Source: Streptantibioticus silvisoli (GTDB lineage Bacteria > Actinomycetota > Actinomycetes > Streptomycetales > Streptomycetaceae). From it: DNA of 64,000 nucleotides. Where the stretch lies: contig NZ_JAAGKO020000027.1 in NCBI RefSeq assembly GCF_027947535.2, forward strand, positions 1 through 64,000, read 5' to 3'. Shown here in pieces: positions 54,306 through 63,710 of this stretch. Numbering within the stretch: the stretch's first letter is position 1; every line of letters begins with the position of its first letter. A model generated the notes under the pieces. It ran no database searches and was not told the DNA's origin. It was given only the letters and a program-made list of their open reading frames with translations. A program made the translations under genes and the position numbers.

Positions 54306-55565
54306 ATGACCACCAGCGCATCCTCCGACGTCCTGGACACCGCCCGCCGTGCGAAGGCGGCCGCCGCCGAACTCGCGCCGCAGCCGTCCGGCGTGCGGGA
54401 CGCGGCGCTGCTCGCCATCGCCGACGCCCTGCGGGCCCGCACCGGCGAGATCCTCACGGCCAACGCCGCCGACGTCGCACGGGCCCGCGACAACGGCACC
54501 GGCGAGGCCATGATCGACCGCCTCACCCTGACGGCGGAACGGGTGGCCGCCATCGCCGCCGACGTGGCCCACGTGGTGACGCTGCCCGACCCGGTCGGCG
54601 AGGTGCTGCGTGGCTCCACGCTGGCCAACGGCCTGGAGATCCGGCAGATCCGGGTGCCGCTCGGTGTGGTCGGCATCATCTACGAGGCCCGCCCCAACGT
54701 CACCGTGGACGCCGCCGCGCTGTGCCTGAAATCGGGCAACGCGGTCCTGCTGCGCGGCTCCGGTTCGGCGTACGCGTCGAACACCGCGCTGGTCGGCGTG
54801 GTGCGCGACGCGATCGGCACCGCCGGCCTGCCCGCCGACGCGGTCCAGCTGGTGCCGGGCGAGAGCCGCGACTCCGTCAAGGAGCTGATGCGCGCCCGCG
54901 GCCTGGTCGACGTCCTCATCCCGCGCGGCGGCGCCTCGCTGATCCGCACGGTCGTGGAGGAGTCGACCGTCCCGGTGATCGAGACCGGCACCGGCAACTG
55001 CCACGTCTACGTCGACGAGCACGCCGACCTCGACATGGCGCTGCGCGTGCTGGTCAACGCCAAGGCATCCCGGGTCAGCGTCTGCAACTCGGCGGAGACC
55101 GTGCTGGTGCACGCCGCGGTGGCCGGCGCCTTCCTGCCCCGCGCGCTGTCCGCGCTGGCCGGCGCCGGGGTGACCGTGCACGGCGACGCGGCCTGGCAGG
55201 CGGCCGGTGACGCGGTGCTGCCGGCCACCGACGAGGACTGGGCCGCGGAGTACCTCTCGCTCGACATCGCCGCCGCCGTGGTGCCCGACCTGGACGCCGC
55301 GGTGGCCCACATCCGCCGCTGGTCCTCCGGCCACACCGAGGCCATCGTCACCCGCGACCAGGCCGCCGCCCGCCGCTTCGTCGCCCAGGTGGACGCCGCC
55401 GCCGTCATGGTGAACGCCTCCACCCGGTTCACCGACGGCGCCGAGTTCGGCTTCGGCGCCGAGATCGGCATCTCCACCCAGAAACTGCACGCCCGCGGCC
55501 CGATGGGGCTGCCCGAGCTGACGTCCACCAAGTACGTCGTCACGGGCGACGGCCACATCCGCTGA
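54306..55565 (+). CDS. proA: Glutamate-5-semialdehyde dehydrogenase (gamma-glutamyl phosphate reductase)
   Basis: Second enzyme of proline synthesis, 419 residues, NADPH-dependent. [20 protein letters not shown] is the cofactor/substrate signature, and the catalytic Cys is in [13 protein letters not shown] near residue 260. ATG 54306 is six bases after TACCCT (leaderless type). Confidence 0.96.
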   Translation: MTTSASSDVLDTARRAKAAAAELAPQPSGVRDAALLAIADALRARTGEILTANAADVARARDNGTGEAMIDRLTLTAERVAAIAADVAHVVTLPDPVGEVLRGSTLANGLEIRQIRVPLGVVGIIYEARPNVTVDAAALCLKSGNAVLLRGSGSAYASNTALVGVVRDAIGTAGLPADAVQLVPGESRDSVKELMRARGLVDVLIPRGGASLIRTVVEESTVPVIETGTGNCHVYVDEHADLDMALRVLVNAKASRVSVCNSAETVLVHAAVAGAFLPRALSALAGAGVTVHGDAAWQAAGDAVLPATDEDWAAEYLSLDIAAAVVPDLDAAVAHIRRWSSGHTEAIVTRDQAAARRFVAQVDAAAVMVNASTRFTDGAEFGFGAEIGISTQKLHARGPMGLPELTSTKYVVTGDGHIR

Positions 55566-55619
55566 CGTCCTCGGGGGCGGTTGGTGGTGCGGCCGGTTGC
55601 CGGTGGGGTGGCCGGTCAT

Positions 55620-55740
55620 GCGGTCGGCGGGGAGACCGGTGGGGTGGCCGGTGGGGCTGCCGGTGATGCGGTCGGCGGGGCTGCCGGTGATGCGGTCGGC
55701 GGGGCTGCCGGTGATGCGGTCGGTGGGGCGGTCGGTGGGG
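55620..55740 (+). repeat. 24-bp tandem repeat after proA
   Basis: Units of GGGGCTGCCGGTGATGCGGT plus CGGC start at 55653, 55677 and 55701, with diverged copies on both sides. The frame is open for about 70 codons (GGAAGDAV repeats), but there is no ribosome site, so I do not call a gene. Confidence 0.85.
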
Positions 55741-55820
55741 TGATTCGTAACATTGTCGTCCTGTGGTATTTACCCGGCGTCCCCTGCCCATGACGGCGGT
55801 CGCGGGCTTACGCTGGTTCC

Positions 55821-56303
55821 GTGCCCGAGGATGATGGCGGTAAGCCGTTCCCGGAACGAGACGACCACGGCGCGGACGAGGAGTTCGCATCCGTGGTCTT
55901 CGACGAGGCGTTCGTCAAGGCGGCGTCCTTCCACGAGCCCAGTGCGCGCGAGCGCCTGCTGGCGCTCACCCAGGCCCGTGCGGCGGCCGAGGCGGCCCGG
56001 CTGCGGGTCGGCGGCGCCGACGAGGAGCCGCACGCGGTGGCCGGCGGCTACGACGGCGACCTCGGCCTCTACGGCGGCCACTACCGGCTGCGCCGCCCCT
56101 ACGGCGCCACCGACCGCTGGCACCGCAGCGTCGCCTGGCTGCTGGCGCTCATCATGGGCCTCGGCGTGGTCGCGCTGACCTTCGCCGCCGTCTACCGCGG
56201 CGCCTCCTCCTCCCGCCAGCCGGCCCCCGCCCCGCCGCCCGCCACCGGCAGCGCCGGCGTCTCCCGCCCCCCGGCGGTCGTCGGCACCGCGGACCGCCGC
56301 TGA
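55821..56303 (+). CDS. Single-pass membrane protein with VFDEAFVKAA motif
   Basis: A 160-residue protein. The cytoplasmic N-terminus contains FASVVFDEAFVKAASFHEPSARERL (about 23-46). One transmembrane helix (SVAWLLALIMGLGVVALTFAAVY) and a Pro-rich extracellular tail follow. The same N-terminal motif is in the next gene. Function unknown. GTG 55821 is six bases after TACGCT (leaderless type). Confidence 0.82.
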   Translation: MPEDDGGKPFPERDDHGADEEFASVVFDEAFVKAASFHEPSARERLLALTQARAAAEAARLRVGGADEEPHAVAGGYDGDLGLYGGHYRLRRPYGATDRWHRSVAWLLALIMGLGVVALTFAAVYRGASSSRQPAPAPPPATGSAGVSRPPAVVGTADRR

Positions 56304-56416
56304 GGTGATTCCCGGCCCCGGATCGGGCCGGGACCGGCGCGTTCCTTTGACGTTCCGTCAGAAATTGTTTGCCGTCGTGGCGTTCACCCGGGTGCCCGCC
56401 GACCTACTCTTGTCGT

Positions 56417-57520
56417 ATGAGCGGGTACGGAGGCCCTCCCGGGGGGACGCCGATGGGTGTCCCGGGAGGCGGGGATGACGACTACCGCTCCATCGTGTTC
56501 GACGAGTCGTTCGTCCGGGCCGCCCGCATACGCGAGTACTCCGCCGACGAACGCCTGGACGACGGCGGCCGGGCGGTCTCCCCCCGGCACGCCTGGGACC
56601 CGTTCTCCCGGCACCGCCAGGCGTTCGCCCTGGTCCTGCTGATGGCGCTGGCCTTCGGCACCGCGATCTTCCTCGGCATCCGCCACCCCTACCGGCCGGT
56701 GGCCGTGCCCGCCAGCGGACCGCTGCGGGTCAGCCTGGTCGCCCTCACCCCGTCCGGACCGGTCCCGGCCGCCGAGGACGACCAGCTCTACGCGCAGTCC
56801 GGCGCCGGACGCTGGGCGGTCGGCGCGGCCGGCATCACGCTGCCGCGCGCCCACGCGGTCGGCCGCTACTCCGCCGACCAGGTCCTCGTCGCGCTGGACA
56901 TCGCCAAGCGCTACCTGACCGCCTCCTCGCTGGACACCGCCGAACTCACCGACGGTGACCTCAACGAGGTGGAGGACCTGCTGGCGCCGGGCGAGCTGGA
57001 CCAGTTCAAGCGCAGCCTCACCAGCCCCGCCGACGACGGGCGGCACGCCGCCACGGGCTGGCTGGTGCGCTTCGACCTGCCCCACGTCGTGCTCGCCGAC
57101 GACCGCATACGGGTGCGCGGCACCGTCTCGGTGACCGGCGGCACCCGCGACCTGGAAGTCCTCACCGACCACACGATGGTCTACACCGTGCGCCCGGCCG
57201 GCGACCTGACCCGGCCGCCGTCGCTGTTCACCGTCCGGCGCGAACTGCGGATGTCCTTCACCCGCGAAGACCTGCTGACCGGCCGGGTCGAGGTCGACCA
57301 GGCCGCCGTCGAGGCCGGACCGCTGGCCTGCGGCACCCGGCTCGCGGCGTCCTTCGAACCGCTGATGGCCGGCCAGAGCGCGCCGCCGCCCGCCGGTACC
57401 GACCCCTACCGCCGCACCACGGCCGTCGCCGCCGCCTGCCACCCGATGGCCACGCCGCCCACCCCGGCCCCCACCGCCACCCAGCCCGCCCCGCACGGCA
57501 CCACCGGCCGCCACCACTGA
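56417..57520 (+). CDS. Membrane protein with extracellular domain and VFDESFVRAA motif
   Basis: A 367-residue protein: N-terminal motif YRSIVFDESFVRAARIREYSADERL (about 23-47), one transmembrane helix near 75-95, and an extracellular domain to about 330 with ALDIAKRYLTASSLDTAELTDGD and VRGTVSVTGGTRDLEVLTDHTMVY. A Pro/Thr tail ends the protein. The partner of the preceding gene, of unknown function. ATG 56417 is six bases after TACTCT (leaderless type). Confidence 0.82.
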   Translation: MSGYGGPPGGTPMGVPGGGDDDYRSIVFDESFVRAARIREYSADERLDDGGRAVSPRHAWDPFSRHRQAFALVLLMALAFGTAIFLGIRHPYRPVAVPASGPLRVSLVALTPSGPVPAAEDDQLYAQSGAGRWAVGAAGITLPRAHAVGRYSADQVLVALDIAKRYLTASSLDTAELTDGDLNEVEDLLAPGELDQFKRSLTSPADDGRHAATGWLVRFDLPHVVLADDRIRVRGTVSVTGGTRDLEVLTDHTMVYTVRPAGDLTRPPSLFTVRRELRMSFTREDLLTGRVEVDQAAVEAGPLACGTRLAASFEPLMAGQSAPPPAGTDPYRRTTAVAAACHPMATPPTPAPTATQPAPHGTTGRHH

Positions 57521-57530
57521 TCGCGGCGCG

Positions 57531-57762
57531 ATGGCGCGGCGGTGCGGCAGCGGGGCGGTGCGATAGCGGCGGGTGCGGTAGCAGCGGCGGGTGCGGTGGC
57601 GGGGGTGAGGCGGTGCGCGGCGCGGACCCGGGGGAGTGCGCGGCGGTGAAGGCCCGGTGCGCGGAGCGGTGGTGGGTGCGGCGCGGACCCGCGCGCCGGT
57701 GAAGGCCCGGTGCGCGGCGCGGTGCCGGGCGGGCGGTGGTGGCCGGCGACGGTGCCGCCGGC
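57531..57762. repeat. Low-complexity spacer with degenerate repeats
   Basis: A GCGG-rich stretch between convergent genes, with GGTGAAGGCCCGGTGCGCGG occurring twice (about 57645 and 57697) and many GCGGTGCG words. No gene supported. Confidence 0.6.
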
Positions 57763-58878
57763 CTACTCCGGTTGCGGGCCGCCGTCCTGGCCGCCGGAGG
57801 CGTCCGTGCCGTCGGCACCCGCCGGGCGCGACCCGTTGCCGGCGAACTTGTCGCGCAGCTTGCCGCCGAGGTCGCCGGCGCCGCTGGAGATGTCGCGGAT
57901 CAGACCCATCAGCGGGTCCTTGCTGCTCTTGACCTGCTCGCCGTAGTGCCCGGCCGACTCACGGAAGGCGTCCCGCACCGAGGCGTCCTTGTCCTCCTCG
58001 CGGCGCGGGTAGTGGCCGTCCATGATCCGCTGGAAGTCGCGCCCCTCGGACCAGCGCTTCAGCTCCGCCGCCCGCACGGTGGTGAACGGGTGGCTGCGCG
58101 GCAGCACGTTGAGGATCTTCAGCACCGAGTCGCGCAGGTCGCCGCCCGCCTCGTACTCCTCCGCCTGCTGCAAGAACGCGTCGACGTTCATCTCGTGCAG
58201 GTGGTTGCCGCCGGCCAGCTTCATCAGGCCGCGCATCGAGGCCTGCGCGTCCTGACCGACCAGCAGGCCTGCCCGGTCCGCCGACAGCTCCGACTTGCGG
58301 AACCACTCGCGCAGCGCGGTGACGATCGCGGTGACCGCCACCGTGCCCAGCGGGATCCAGGCGACCTTGACCGCCAGATTCGTCAGGAAGAGCAGGACCG
58401 TGCGGTACACCGCGTGACCGGACAGCGCGTGGCCCACCTCGTGGCCGACGACCGCCCGCATCTCCTCCTCGTCGAGCATCTCCACCAGCCCGGTGGTGAC
58501 CACGATGATCGGCTCGTCGAGACCGACGCACATCGCGTTCGGCTTCGGGTCCTGCGTGACGTACATCGGCGGGACCTTCTCCAGGTCCAGGATGTAGCAG
58601 GCGTCGCGGATCATCGCGTGCAGGTGCGGGAACTGCAACTCCCCGACCCGCACCGAGTCCGACAGGAACAGCAGCCGCATCGAGCGCTCGGGCAGCAGTG
58701 AGCTGAGCGCCTTGAAGACGGTGTCGAAACCGGTCAGCTTGCGCAGCGCCACCAGCGCCGAACGGTCCGCCGGATGCTCGTAGGCCCGCGAGGAGATCGC
58801 GGGGAACCGCCTGCGGTTGCGTCCGGGCAGCCCGCCCTCCGGCTCACCTGAACCGCTCGTGTCGTTCGGCACGGACAT
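57763..58878 (-). CDS. M48-family zinc metalloprotease
   Basis: A 371-residue membrane peptidase. Zinc motif GHEVGHALSGH near residue 146, two hydrophobic helices at about 158-190 and the third ligand in ELSADRAGLL. The order and the MCVGLDEPIIVVTTGLV strand fit HtpX-like M48 proteins. The C-terminus is a polar, Gly/Asp-rich tail. ATG follows GGGGGAGG. Confidence 0.9.
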   Translation of the reverse strand: MSVPNDTSGSGEPEGGLPGRNRRRFPAISSRAYEHPADRSALVALRKLTGFDTVFKALSSLLPERSMRLLFLSDSVRVGELQFPHLHAMIRDACYILDLEKVPPMYVTQDPKPNAMCVGLDEPIIVVTTGLVEMLDEEEMRAVVGHEVGHALSGHAVYRTVLLFLTNLAVKVAWIPLGTVAVTAIVTALREWFRKSELSADRAGLLVGQDAQASMRGLMKLAGGNHLHEMNVDAFLQQAEEYEAGGDLRDSVLKILNVLPRSHPFTTVRAAELKRWSEGRDFQRIMDGHYPRREEDKDASVRDAFRESAGHYGEQVKSSKDPLMGLIRDISSGAGDLGGKLRDKFAGNGSRPAGADGTDASGGQDGGPQPE

Positions 58879-58964
58879 GGGTCCTCCCCCTGCGTCGCCG
58901 ACGCGTTCCCGCCCCTTCGGCCCCCACCTTAGGGCCCGCCACCGACAGGTCTAGTCTGGTCGGT

Positions 58965-59123
58965 ATGCACACCCCCGCATCGCTCCACCCGGCGACGCTG
59001 CTCGCCGTGGCCTCCGACTCGGCAGGGCCCGGCTGGCTGCTGCGTACCGTGATCGTGGTCTCCGTCCTGGGCGCCGCGTTCCTCGCGTGGTTCCTTCTGC
59101 GCGGCTACGGCAACAACGACTGA
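58965..59123 (+). CDS. Very small membrane protein (52 residues)
   Basis: Divergent from the M48 gene. The protein has one helix, TVIVVSVLGAAFLAWFLL, preceded by GPGWLLR and followed by RGYGNND. TAGTCT (58952-58957) lies seven bases before the ATG, the leaderless arrangement. Coding is supported by the clear hydrophobic pattern and third-position GC. Confidence 0.7.
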   Translation: MHTPASLHPATLLAVASDSAGPGWLLRTVIVVSVLGAAFLAWFLLRGYGNND

Positions 59124-59311
59124 GGTCCGACGGAAAGATCCGCTGAGGTCTGACGGACGGTTACGACCGGCTTCCTGGTAGACGTGTACACGTACTGCGT
59201 ACACACCAAGGACGTGCGGAACCCGCGCAGGGTTCCAACCCGCCCGGGCCTTACCATGTGGCACGATTTCCCAGCTGACGACTTCTCCGACCGCAAGGGG
59301 TCCCGCAGACC

Positions 59312-59455
59312 ATGACACATATCGCCGCAGCCGTGGCTCCGCTCGCCGAGGGCGGCAACCACCCGAGCCTGAGCCCGTTCCTCACCGGTGGATCGGCCCT
59401 GTTCATCCTGCTGCTCCTGCTGTGGATCACCAGCCGCTTCAACCGGGACCGCTGA
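59312..59455 (+). CDS. Very small membrane protein (47 residues)
   Basis: [15 protein letters not shown], then one helix ([13 protein letters not shown]) and the basic end SRFNRDR. I recall short proteins ending in WIT-RFNRDR just before nadD in streptomycetes. AAGGGG lies about 12 bases upstream. The leader contains a dyad GGAACCC/GGGTTCC at 59218-59236. Confidence 0.7.
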   Translation: MTHIAAAVAPLAEGGNHPSLSPFLTGGSALFILLLLLWITSRFNRDR

Positions 59456-59570
59456 CCGCCCCTCGGCGCGCTCCCGACGGACGCGAAGTAGGGTGTGGCC
59501 GGATGGGAGACCGGCAGCGTCCGTACGCCCCTCCGCGATCGGTCAGATCAGGGACGGAGGGGCCGGACCG

Positions 59571-60161
59571 GTGAAGAAACGACTCGGCGTGATGGGCGGG
59601 ACCTTCGATCCCGTCCACCATGGCCACCTGGTGGCAGCCAGCGAGGTCGCGACCAAGTTCCACCTGGACGAAGTGGTGTTCGTACCCACCGGCCAGCCGT
59701 GGCAGAAGGAGACCCAGCAGGTCTCCGCGGCCGAGGACCGCTACCTGATGACGGTCATCGCGACCGCCTCCAACCCGCAGTTCTCGGTCAGCCGCATCGA
59801 CATCGACCGCGGCGGCCGCACCTACACCCTCGACACGCTGCGGGACCTGCGTGCCGAATACGGCGACGTGGACCTGTTCTTCATCACCGGCGCCGACGCG
59901 CTCGCCCAGATCTTCTCCTGGCGCGACGCCCGCGAGCTGTTCTCCATGGCGCATTTCATCGGAGTGACCCGCCCGGGGCACACTCTGACCGACCCGGGCA
60001 TCCCCGACGGCGGCGTGTCGCTGGTCGAGGTCCCGGCCCTGGCCATCTCCTCCACCGCCTGCCGCAAGCGGGTCGCCCGCGGCGAACCCGTCTGGTACCT
60101 GGTGCCGGACGGCGTGGTCCGGTACATCGACAAGCGCAAGCTGTACCTGGACGCCGGATAG
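59571..60161 (+). CDS. nadD: Nicotinate-nucleotide adenylyltransferase
   Basis: A 196-residue enzyme of NAD synthesis that adenylates nicotinate mononucleotide. [15 protein letters not shown] holds the HxGH motif, and [10 protein letters not shown] is the C-terminal nucleotide signature. GTG 59571 has GGAGGGG eight bases upstream. Confidence 0.96.
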   Translation: MKKRLGVMGGTFDPVHHGHLVAASEVATKFHLDEVVFVPTGQPWQKETQQVSAAEDRYLMTVIATASNPQFSVSRIDIDRGGRTYTLDTLRDLRAEYGDVDLFFITGADALAQIFSWRDARELFSMAHFIGVTRPGHTLTDPGIPDGGVSLVEVPALAISSTACRKRVARGEPVWYLVPDGVVRYIDKRKLYLDAG

Positions 60162-60226
60162 GGTCGTACATCCACACGACCGGCCCGGAACCGCCCGGCG
60201 CCAAGTCATCGATCGGGAGGGCGCTG

Positions 60227-62209
60227 GTGAGCGAGCAGGAGCGATACGGCCAGGAGCCTGAGGAGGCCCGGGAGCCCTACGCCCCCTACCCGCCCGGATA
60301 CCCCGCGCAGGACCCCCGCGGCGCCGCGGATCCCCGGCAGGGCCAGGCCTACGACCCGTACGCCGGCGCGCCGCAGCAGGGGTACGACGGCACGCCGCAG
60401 CAGGGCTACGACACGGGTACGCATCAGGTCTACGACCCCGCGTACTACCAGCAGGGCTACCCGCAGCAGCCCTACCCCGCCCAGCCCGGCCACGACCGGC
60501 AGGCGGGCGGCTACGACCCGTCCGGCGGCTACGGCGGCCAGGCCGGCTGGACGCAGCAGCAGACCGGCTACCAGGACCCGGCCGCCCACCAGGGGCAGCC
60601 CGGTGCCCAGCAGGACGTGTACGGCGGCCGGCAGACCGGTTACCAGGACCCCGCGGCCCACCAGACCCACCACAACCAGCAGGGCGCCCCCGCCGCGTCG
60701 CAGACGCGGACGCAGGGCCACATCCCGCCGCAGCGCGACCCGTACCCGCAGACCGGCCACTCCGACGCCGGACCGTACCCCGGCAACGCCCACCACACCG
60801 GTGCGGACAGCGGTACCACCGCCGAACAGGACGTGTACGGCGGTCAGGACGCATACGGCGGTCAGGACGTGTACGGCGGCCCGGGCGGCGGCTACCCGGA
60901 CGCCCACGGCGCCGCCGGCCCCGACGGTGTACCGCACGCCGCGGCCGGCGAGGACGGCGAGCAGCACGCCGAGGAGTTCGCATTCGTCGAGGAGGAGGAC
61001 GAGCAGGCCGAGGACGTCATCGACTGGCTGAAGTTCTCCGAGTCGCGTACCGAACGCCGTGACGAACGCAAACGACGCGGCCGCAGCCGCACCCTCGCGC
61101 TGGCCCTCGTCGTGGTGCTGGCGGTGGCCGGCGGCGGCACCTACGCCTGGAAGGCCGGCCTGATCCCCGGCCTCGGCGCGGGCGCCGCCACCCCGCTGGC
61201 CGCGCAGAAACGCGACGTCATCGTCGTCCACCTGCGCGAGGTCGACAGCAACGACTCCTCGACGATCCTGCTGGTCCGCAACGAGACCACCGGCCGCGGC
61301 AGCACCGTACTGCTGCCCAACTCCCTGACGGTCAGCACCGACGACGGCGCGATGACGCTCGGCAAGTCCGTGGTCTCCGAGGGCGCCGGACCCACCCGCG
61401 ACGGCCTCGACACCCTGCTCGGCGCCAACATCCAGGGCACCTGGCGGCTCGACACCCCGTTCCTCGAAGTGCTCGTCGACGCCCTCGGCGGCATCGAGAT
61501 GACCCCGGACGCCACCGTCACCCAGGCCGGCAAACCGGTCGTCACCGGCGGCAAGGACCAGAGCCTCAACGGCAAGGCCGCCGTGGCCTACGCCACCTAC
61601 CGCGCCCCCGGCGAGACCGCCGCCGCCCAGCTGACCCGGTTCGGCCAGGTCATGCGGGCGGTCCTCATGCAGGTCCCCAGCAGCGGCACCGCCGCCACCA
61701 AGATCATCGACCAGGTCGGCTCGGTCCCCGACCCCTCCCTGTCCGACGGCCAGCTCGGCGCGACCCTCGCCGCGCTGTCGGACCTGGTGAAGTCCGGGCA
61801 CTACGCCACCACCGGCCTGCCCGTCGAGACCAACGGCACCCTCAGCCAGCAGGCCACCGACACCGTCGTGAAGCAGATCCTCGGCGGCACGGTGAAGAAC
61901 ACCGACACCAGCGGCATCCCCACCGTCTCCGTCCGGGACGCCACCACCGGCTCCAAGGCGGCCGCCGCGGCACAGGTCCAGGTCATCGACGCCGGCGACA
62001 CCTACATCGACGGCGGCCGGCAGACACCGCGCGCCACCTCCCAGGTCCTCTACGGCACCGCCAAGCAGAAGAGCGCCGCCCAGCAGCTCGGCAAGACCCT
62101 CGGCCTGCCCGCCTCCGACGTCGTGCGCGGCACCGGCGCCGCCAACGCCGACCTCACCGTGGTCCTCGGCGCCGACTACCACCTGCCCGCCGACACCCCG
62201 CAGGCCTGA
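60227..62209 (+). CDS. LCP-like (LytR-CpsA-Psr) membrane protein with LytR_C domain
   Basis: A 660-residue protein. Residues 1-270 are cytoplasmic and disordered, rich in Gln, Gly and Tyr with repeats such as QQGYD, QTGYQDPAAHQ and DVYGGQ. After an acidic stretch and basic RRGRSR, one helix (about 288-308) leads to an extracellular LCP-like domain ending FLEVLVDALGGIEM, then a LytR C-terminal domain. The catalytic Arg-Asp of true LCP ligases (PRDS-type) is absent; the site reads LLPNSLTV near 363. It may therefore not transfer glycopolymers. GGGAGG lies six bases before GTG. Confidence 0.82.
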   Translation: MSEQERYGQEPEEAREPYAPYPPGYPAQDPRGAADPRQGQAYDPYAGAPQQGYDGTPQQGYDTGTHQVYDPAYYQQGYPQQPYPAQPGHDRQAGGYDPSGGYGGQAGWTQQQTGYQDPAAHQGQPGAQQDVYGGRQTGYQDPAAHQTHHNQQGAPAASQTRTQGHIPPQRDPYPQTGHSDAGPYPGNAHHTGADSGTTAEQDVYGGQDAYGGQDVYGGPGGGYPDAHGAAGPDGVPHAAAGEDGEQHAEEFAFVEEEDEQAEDVIDWLKFSESRTERRDERKRRGRSRTLALALVVVLAVAGGGTYAWKAGLIPGLGAGAATPLAAQKRDVIVVHLREVDSNDSSTILLVRNETTGRGSTVLLPNSLTVSTDDGAMTLGKSVVSEGAGPTRDGLDTLLGANIQGTWRLDTPFLEVLVDALGGIEMTPDATVTQAGKPVVTGGKDQSLNGKAAVAYATYRAPGETAAAQLTRFGQVMRAVLMQVPSSGTAATKIIDQVGSVPDPSLSDGQLGATLAALSDLVKSGHYATTGLPVETNGTLSQQATDTVVKQILGGTVKNTDTSGIPTVSVRDATTGSKAAAAAQVQVIDAGDTYIDGGRQTPRATSQVLYGTAKQKSAAQQLGKTLGLPASDVVRGTGAANADLTVVLGADYHLPADTPQA

Positions 62210-62210
62210 C

Positions 62211-62233
62211 CCGCCCCGGAAAACCCGGGGCGG
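62211..62233 (+). terminator. Hairpin after the LCP-like gene
   Basis: CCGCCCCGG (62211-62219) pairs with 62225-62233 around AAAAC. Confidence 0.75.
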
Positions 62234-62293
62234 CGGGCTCGGTGCGGCATGAGACCCTGGTGGGGTATTCGTCGCCGACCGGAAAGCCTCCTT

Positions 62294-62740
62294 GTGACCG
62301 CCACGGACCGCTCCATCGAGCTGATCAAGGCCGCCGCCCAAGCGGCCGCCGACAAGCTCGCGCACGACATCATCGCGTACGACGTCAGCGACGTGCTGTC
62401 GATCACCGACGCCTTCCTGATCGCCTCCGCGCCCAACGACCGCCAGGTCAAGGCCATCATCGACGAGATCGAGGACCGGCTGCGCGACGAGCTCGACGTC
62501 AAGCCGGTGCGCCGCGAGGGCGAGCGCGAAGGCCGCTGGGTGCTGCTCGACTACGTCGACATCGTCGTCCACGTCCAGCACGCCGAGGAGCGGGTCTTCT
62601 ACGCCCTGGAGCGGCTGTGGAAGGACTGCCCCGAGCTGCCGCTGCCCGACGACGCGCTCGCCACCCGCGGCAAGGCCGCCGAGCACGCCGCCGCGCACGG
62701 AGTGGAGGACGGCGCCACCCAGGACGGAGCCTTCAGCTGA
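62294..62740 (+). CDS. rsfS: Ribosome silencing factor RsfS
   Basis: A 148-residue protein that binds L14 and blocks subunit joining when nutrients are low. Family blocks: YDVSDVLSITDAFLIASAPNDRQVKAI, then REGEREGRWVLLDYVDIVVHV and RVFYALERLW. GTG 62294 has GGAAAG seven bases upstream. An upstream in-frame ATG (62249) adds a basic non-conserved leader. Confidence 0.93.
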   Translation: MTATDRSIELIKAAAQAAADKLAHDIIAYDVSDVLSITDAFLIASAPNDRQVKAIIDEIEDRLRDELDVKPVRREGEREGRWVLLDYVDIVVHVQHAEERVFYALERLWKDCPELPLPDDALATRGKAAEHAAAHGVEDGATQDGAFS

Positions 62741-63399
62741 CCCCCGCCGCCGGCGCGGCGCCCACCAGGGGCCGCCGCGTCGTGCTGTGGCGGCACGGCC
62801 GGACCGAGTGGAACGTGGCGGGCCGCTTCCAGGGCAGCACCGACGTCCCGCTCAACGACACCGGTCTCGCCCAGGCCCGCCGCGCCGCCCGGCTGCTCGC
62901 CGCGCTGCGCCCGGACGCGGTCATCGCCTCCGACCTGAGCCGGGCCGTGCGCACCGCCGCCGAACTCACCGCCGTCACCGGCCTTCAGCCACGGCTCTAC
63001 GAGGCCCTGCGGGAGACCTCGGCGGGCGTGTGGGAGGGGTTGACCACCCCGGAGATCATCGAGCGCCACGGCGAGGACTACGCGGCCTGGAAGCGCGGTG
63101 AGCCGGTCCGGCGCGGCGGCGGTGAGCTGGAGACGGAGGTCGCCGACCGCACTGTCCCCGTGGTCCTGACCGAGGCCGACAAGCTCCCCGACGGCGGCAC
63201 GCTCGTCGTCGTCAGCCACGGCGGCGCGATCCGCGTCACCATCGGCCGGCTGCTCGGGCTGCCCGCGCCCACCTGGGAGGCGCTCGGCGGCCTGTCCAAC
63301 TGCTGCTGGTCCGTCCTGGGCGAGGAGGCCCGCGGCTGGCGCCTGCTGGAGCACAACACCGGCACCCTCCCGGAGCCGGTCCTCAGCGCCGGCGACTGA
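62737..63399 (+). CDS. Histidine phosphatase family protein (phosphoglycerate-mutase-like)
   Basis: A 220-residue enzyme with the phospho-His motif LWRHGRTEWN near residue 18 and the second His in VVVSHGGAIR. It commonly follows rsfS in streptomycetes. The start is placed at CTG 62737, which overlaps the rsfS stop (CTGA) and has GGAG seven bases upstream. The first in-frame GTG (62782) would clip the first beta strand. The substrate is unknown. Confidence 0.86.
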   Translation: MTPAAGAAPTRGRRVVLWRHGRTEWNVAGRFQGSTDVPLNDTGLAQARRAARLLAALRPDAVIASDLSRAVRTAAELTAVTGLQPRLYEALRETSAGVWEGLTTPEIIERHGEDYAAWKRGEPVRRGGGELETEVADRTVPVVLTEADKLPDGGTLVVVSHGGAIRVTIGRLLGLPAPTWEALGGLSNCCWSVLGEEARGWRLLEHNTGTLPEPVLSAGD

Positions 63400-63462
63400 C
63401 CCGTCGCCCGCCGGCGGATTTCGTCTCCGGGCGGCGCACACGCTAAGCTCCTCTCAGGTCGC

Positions 63463-63535
63463 GGGGCTATAGCTCAGCTGGTAGAGCACTTGCATGGCAT
63501 GCAAGGGGTCAGGGGTTCAAATCCCCTTAGCTCCA
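63463..63535 (+). tRNA. tRNA-Ala (anticodon GGC)
   Basis: A 73-base cloverleaf: acceptor GGGGCTA with TAGCTCC, anticodon stem-loop CTTGC-ATGGCAT-GCAAG giving GGC, T arm AGGGGTTCAAATCCCCT. CCA is not encoded. Confidence 0.96.
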
Positions 63536-63553
63536 CTCGCAACTCGACGACAG

Positions 63554-63592
63554 GCGGTTCCAGTTCGCGCAGCACGCGCGGGCCGGGACCGC
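63554..63592 (+). terminator. Terminator after tRNA-Ala
   Basis: GCGGTTCC (63554-63561) pairs with GGGACCGC (63585-63592), with inner CGCGC/GCGCG, followed by a T-rich TTCGTTGTTTCC. Confidence 0.75.
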
Positions 63593-63710
63593 TTCGTTGT
63601 TTCCGCCCCACGCCGTCCCGTGCCGCCTCGCGCGATGCGGACTTCGCCCCCGCACCCCCGCCGTACGCCGGCCGCTCCGAGGGGGGGCGTCTGCGTTGGC
63701 GGGCGGACGG

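Noticed and set aside
55581-55793. A 70-codon open frame encoding GGAAGDAV repeats
   Set aside because: It is open only because of the 24-bp tandem repeat. It has no ribosome site and runs into the promoter of the next gene.
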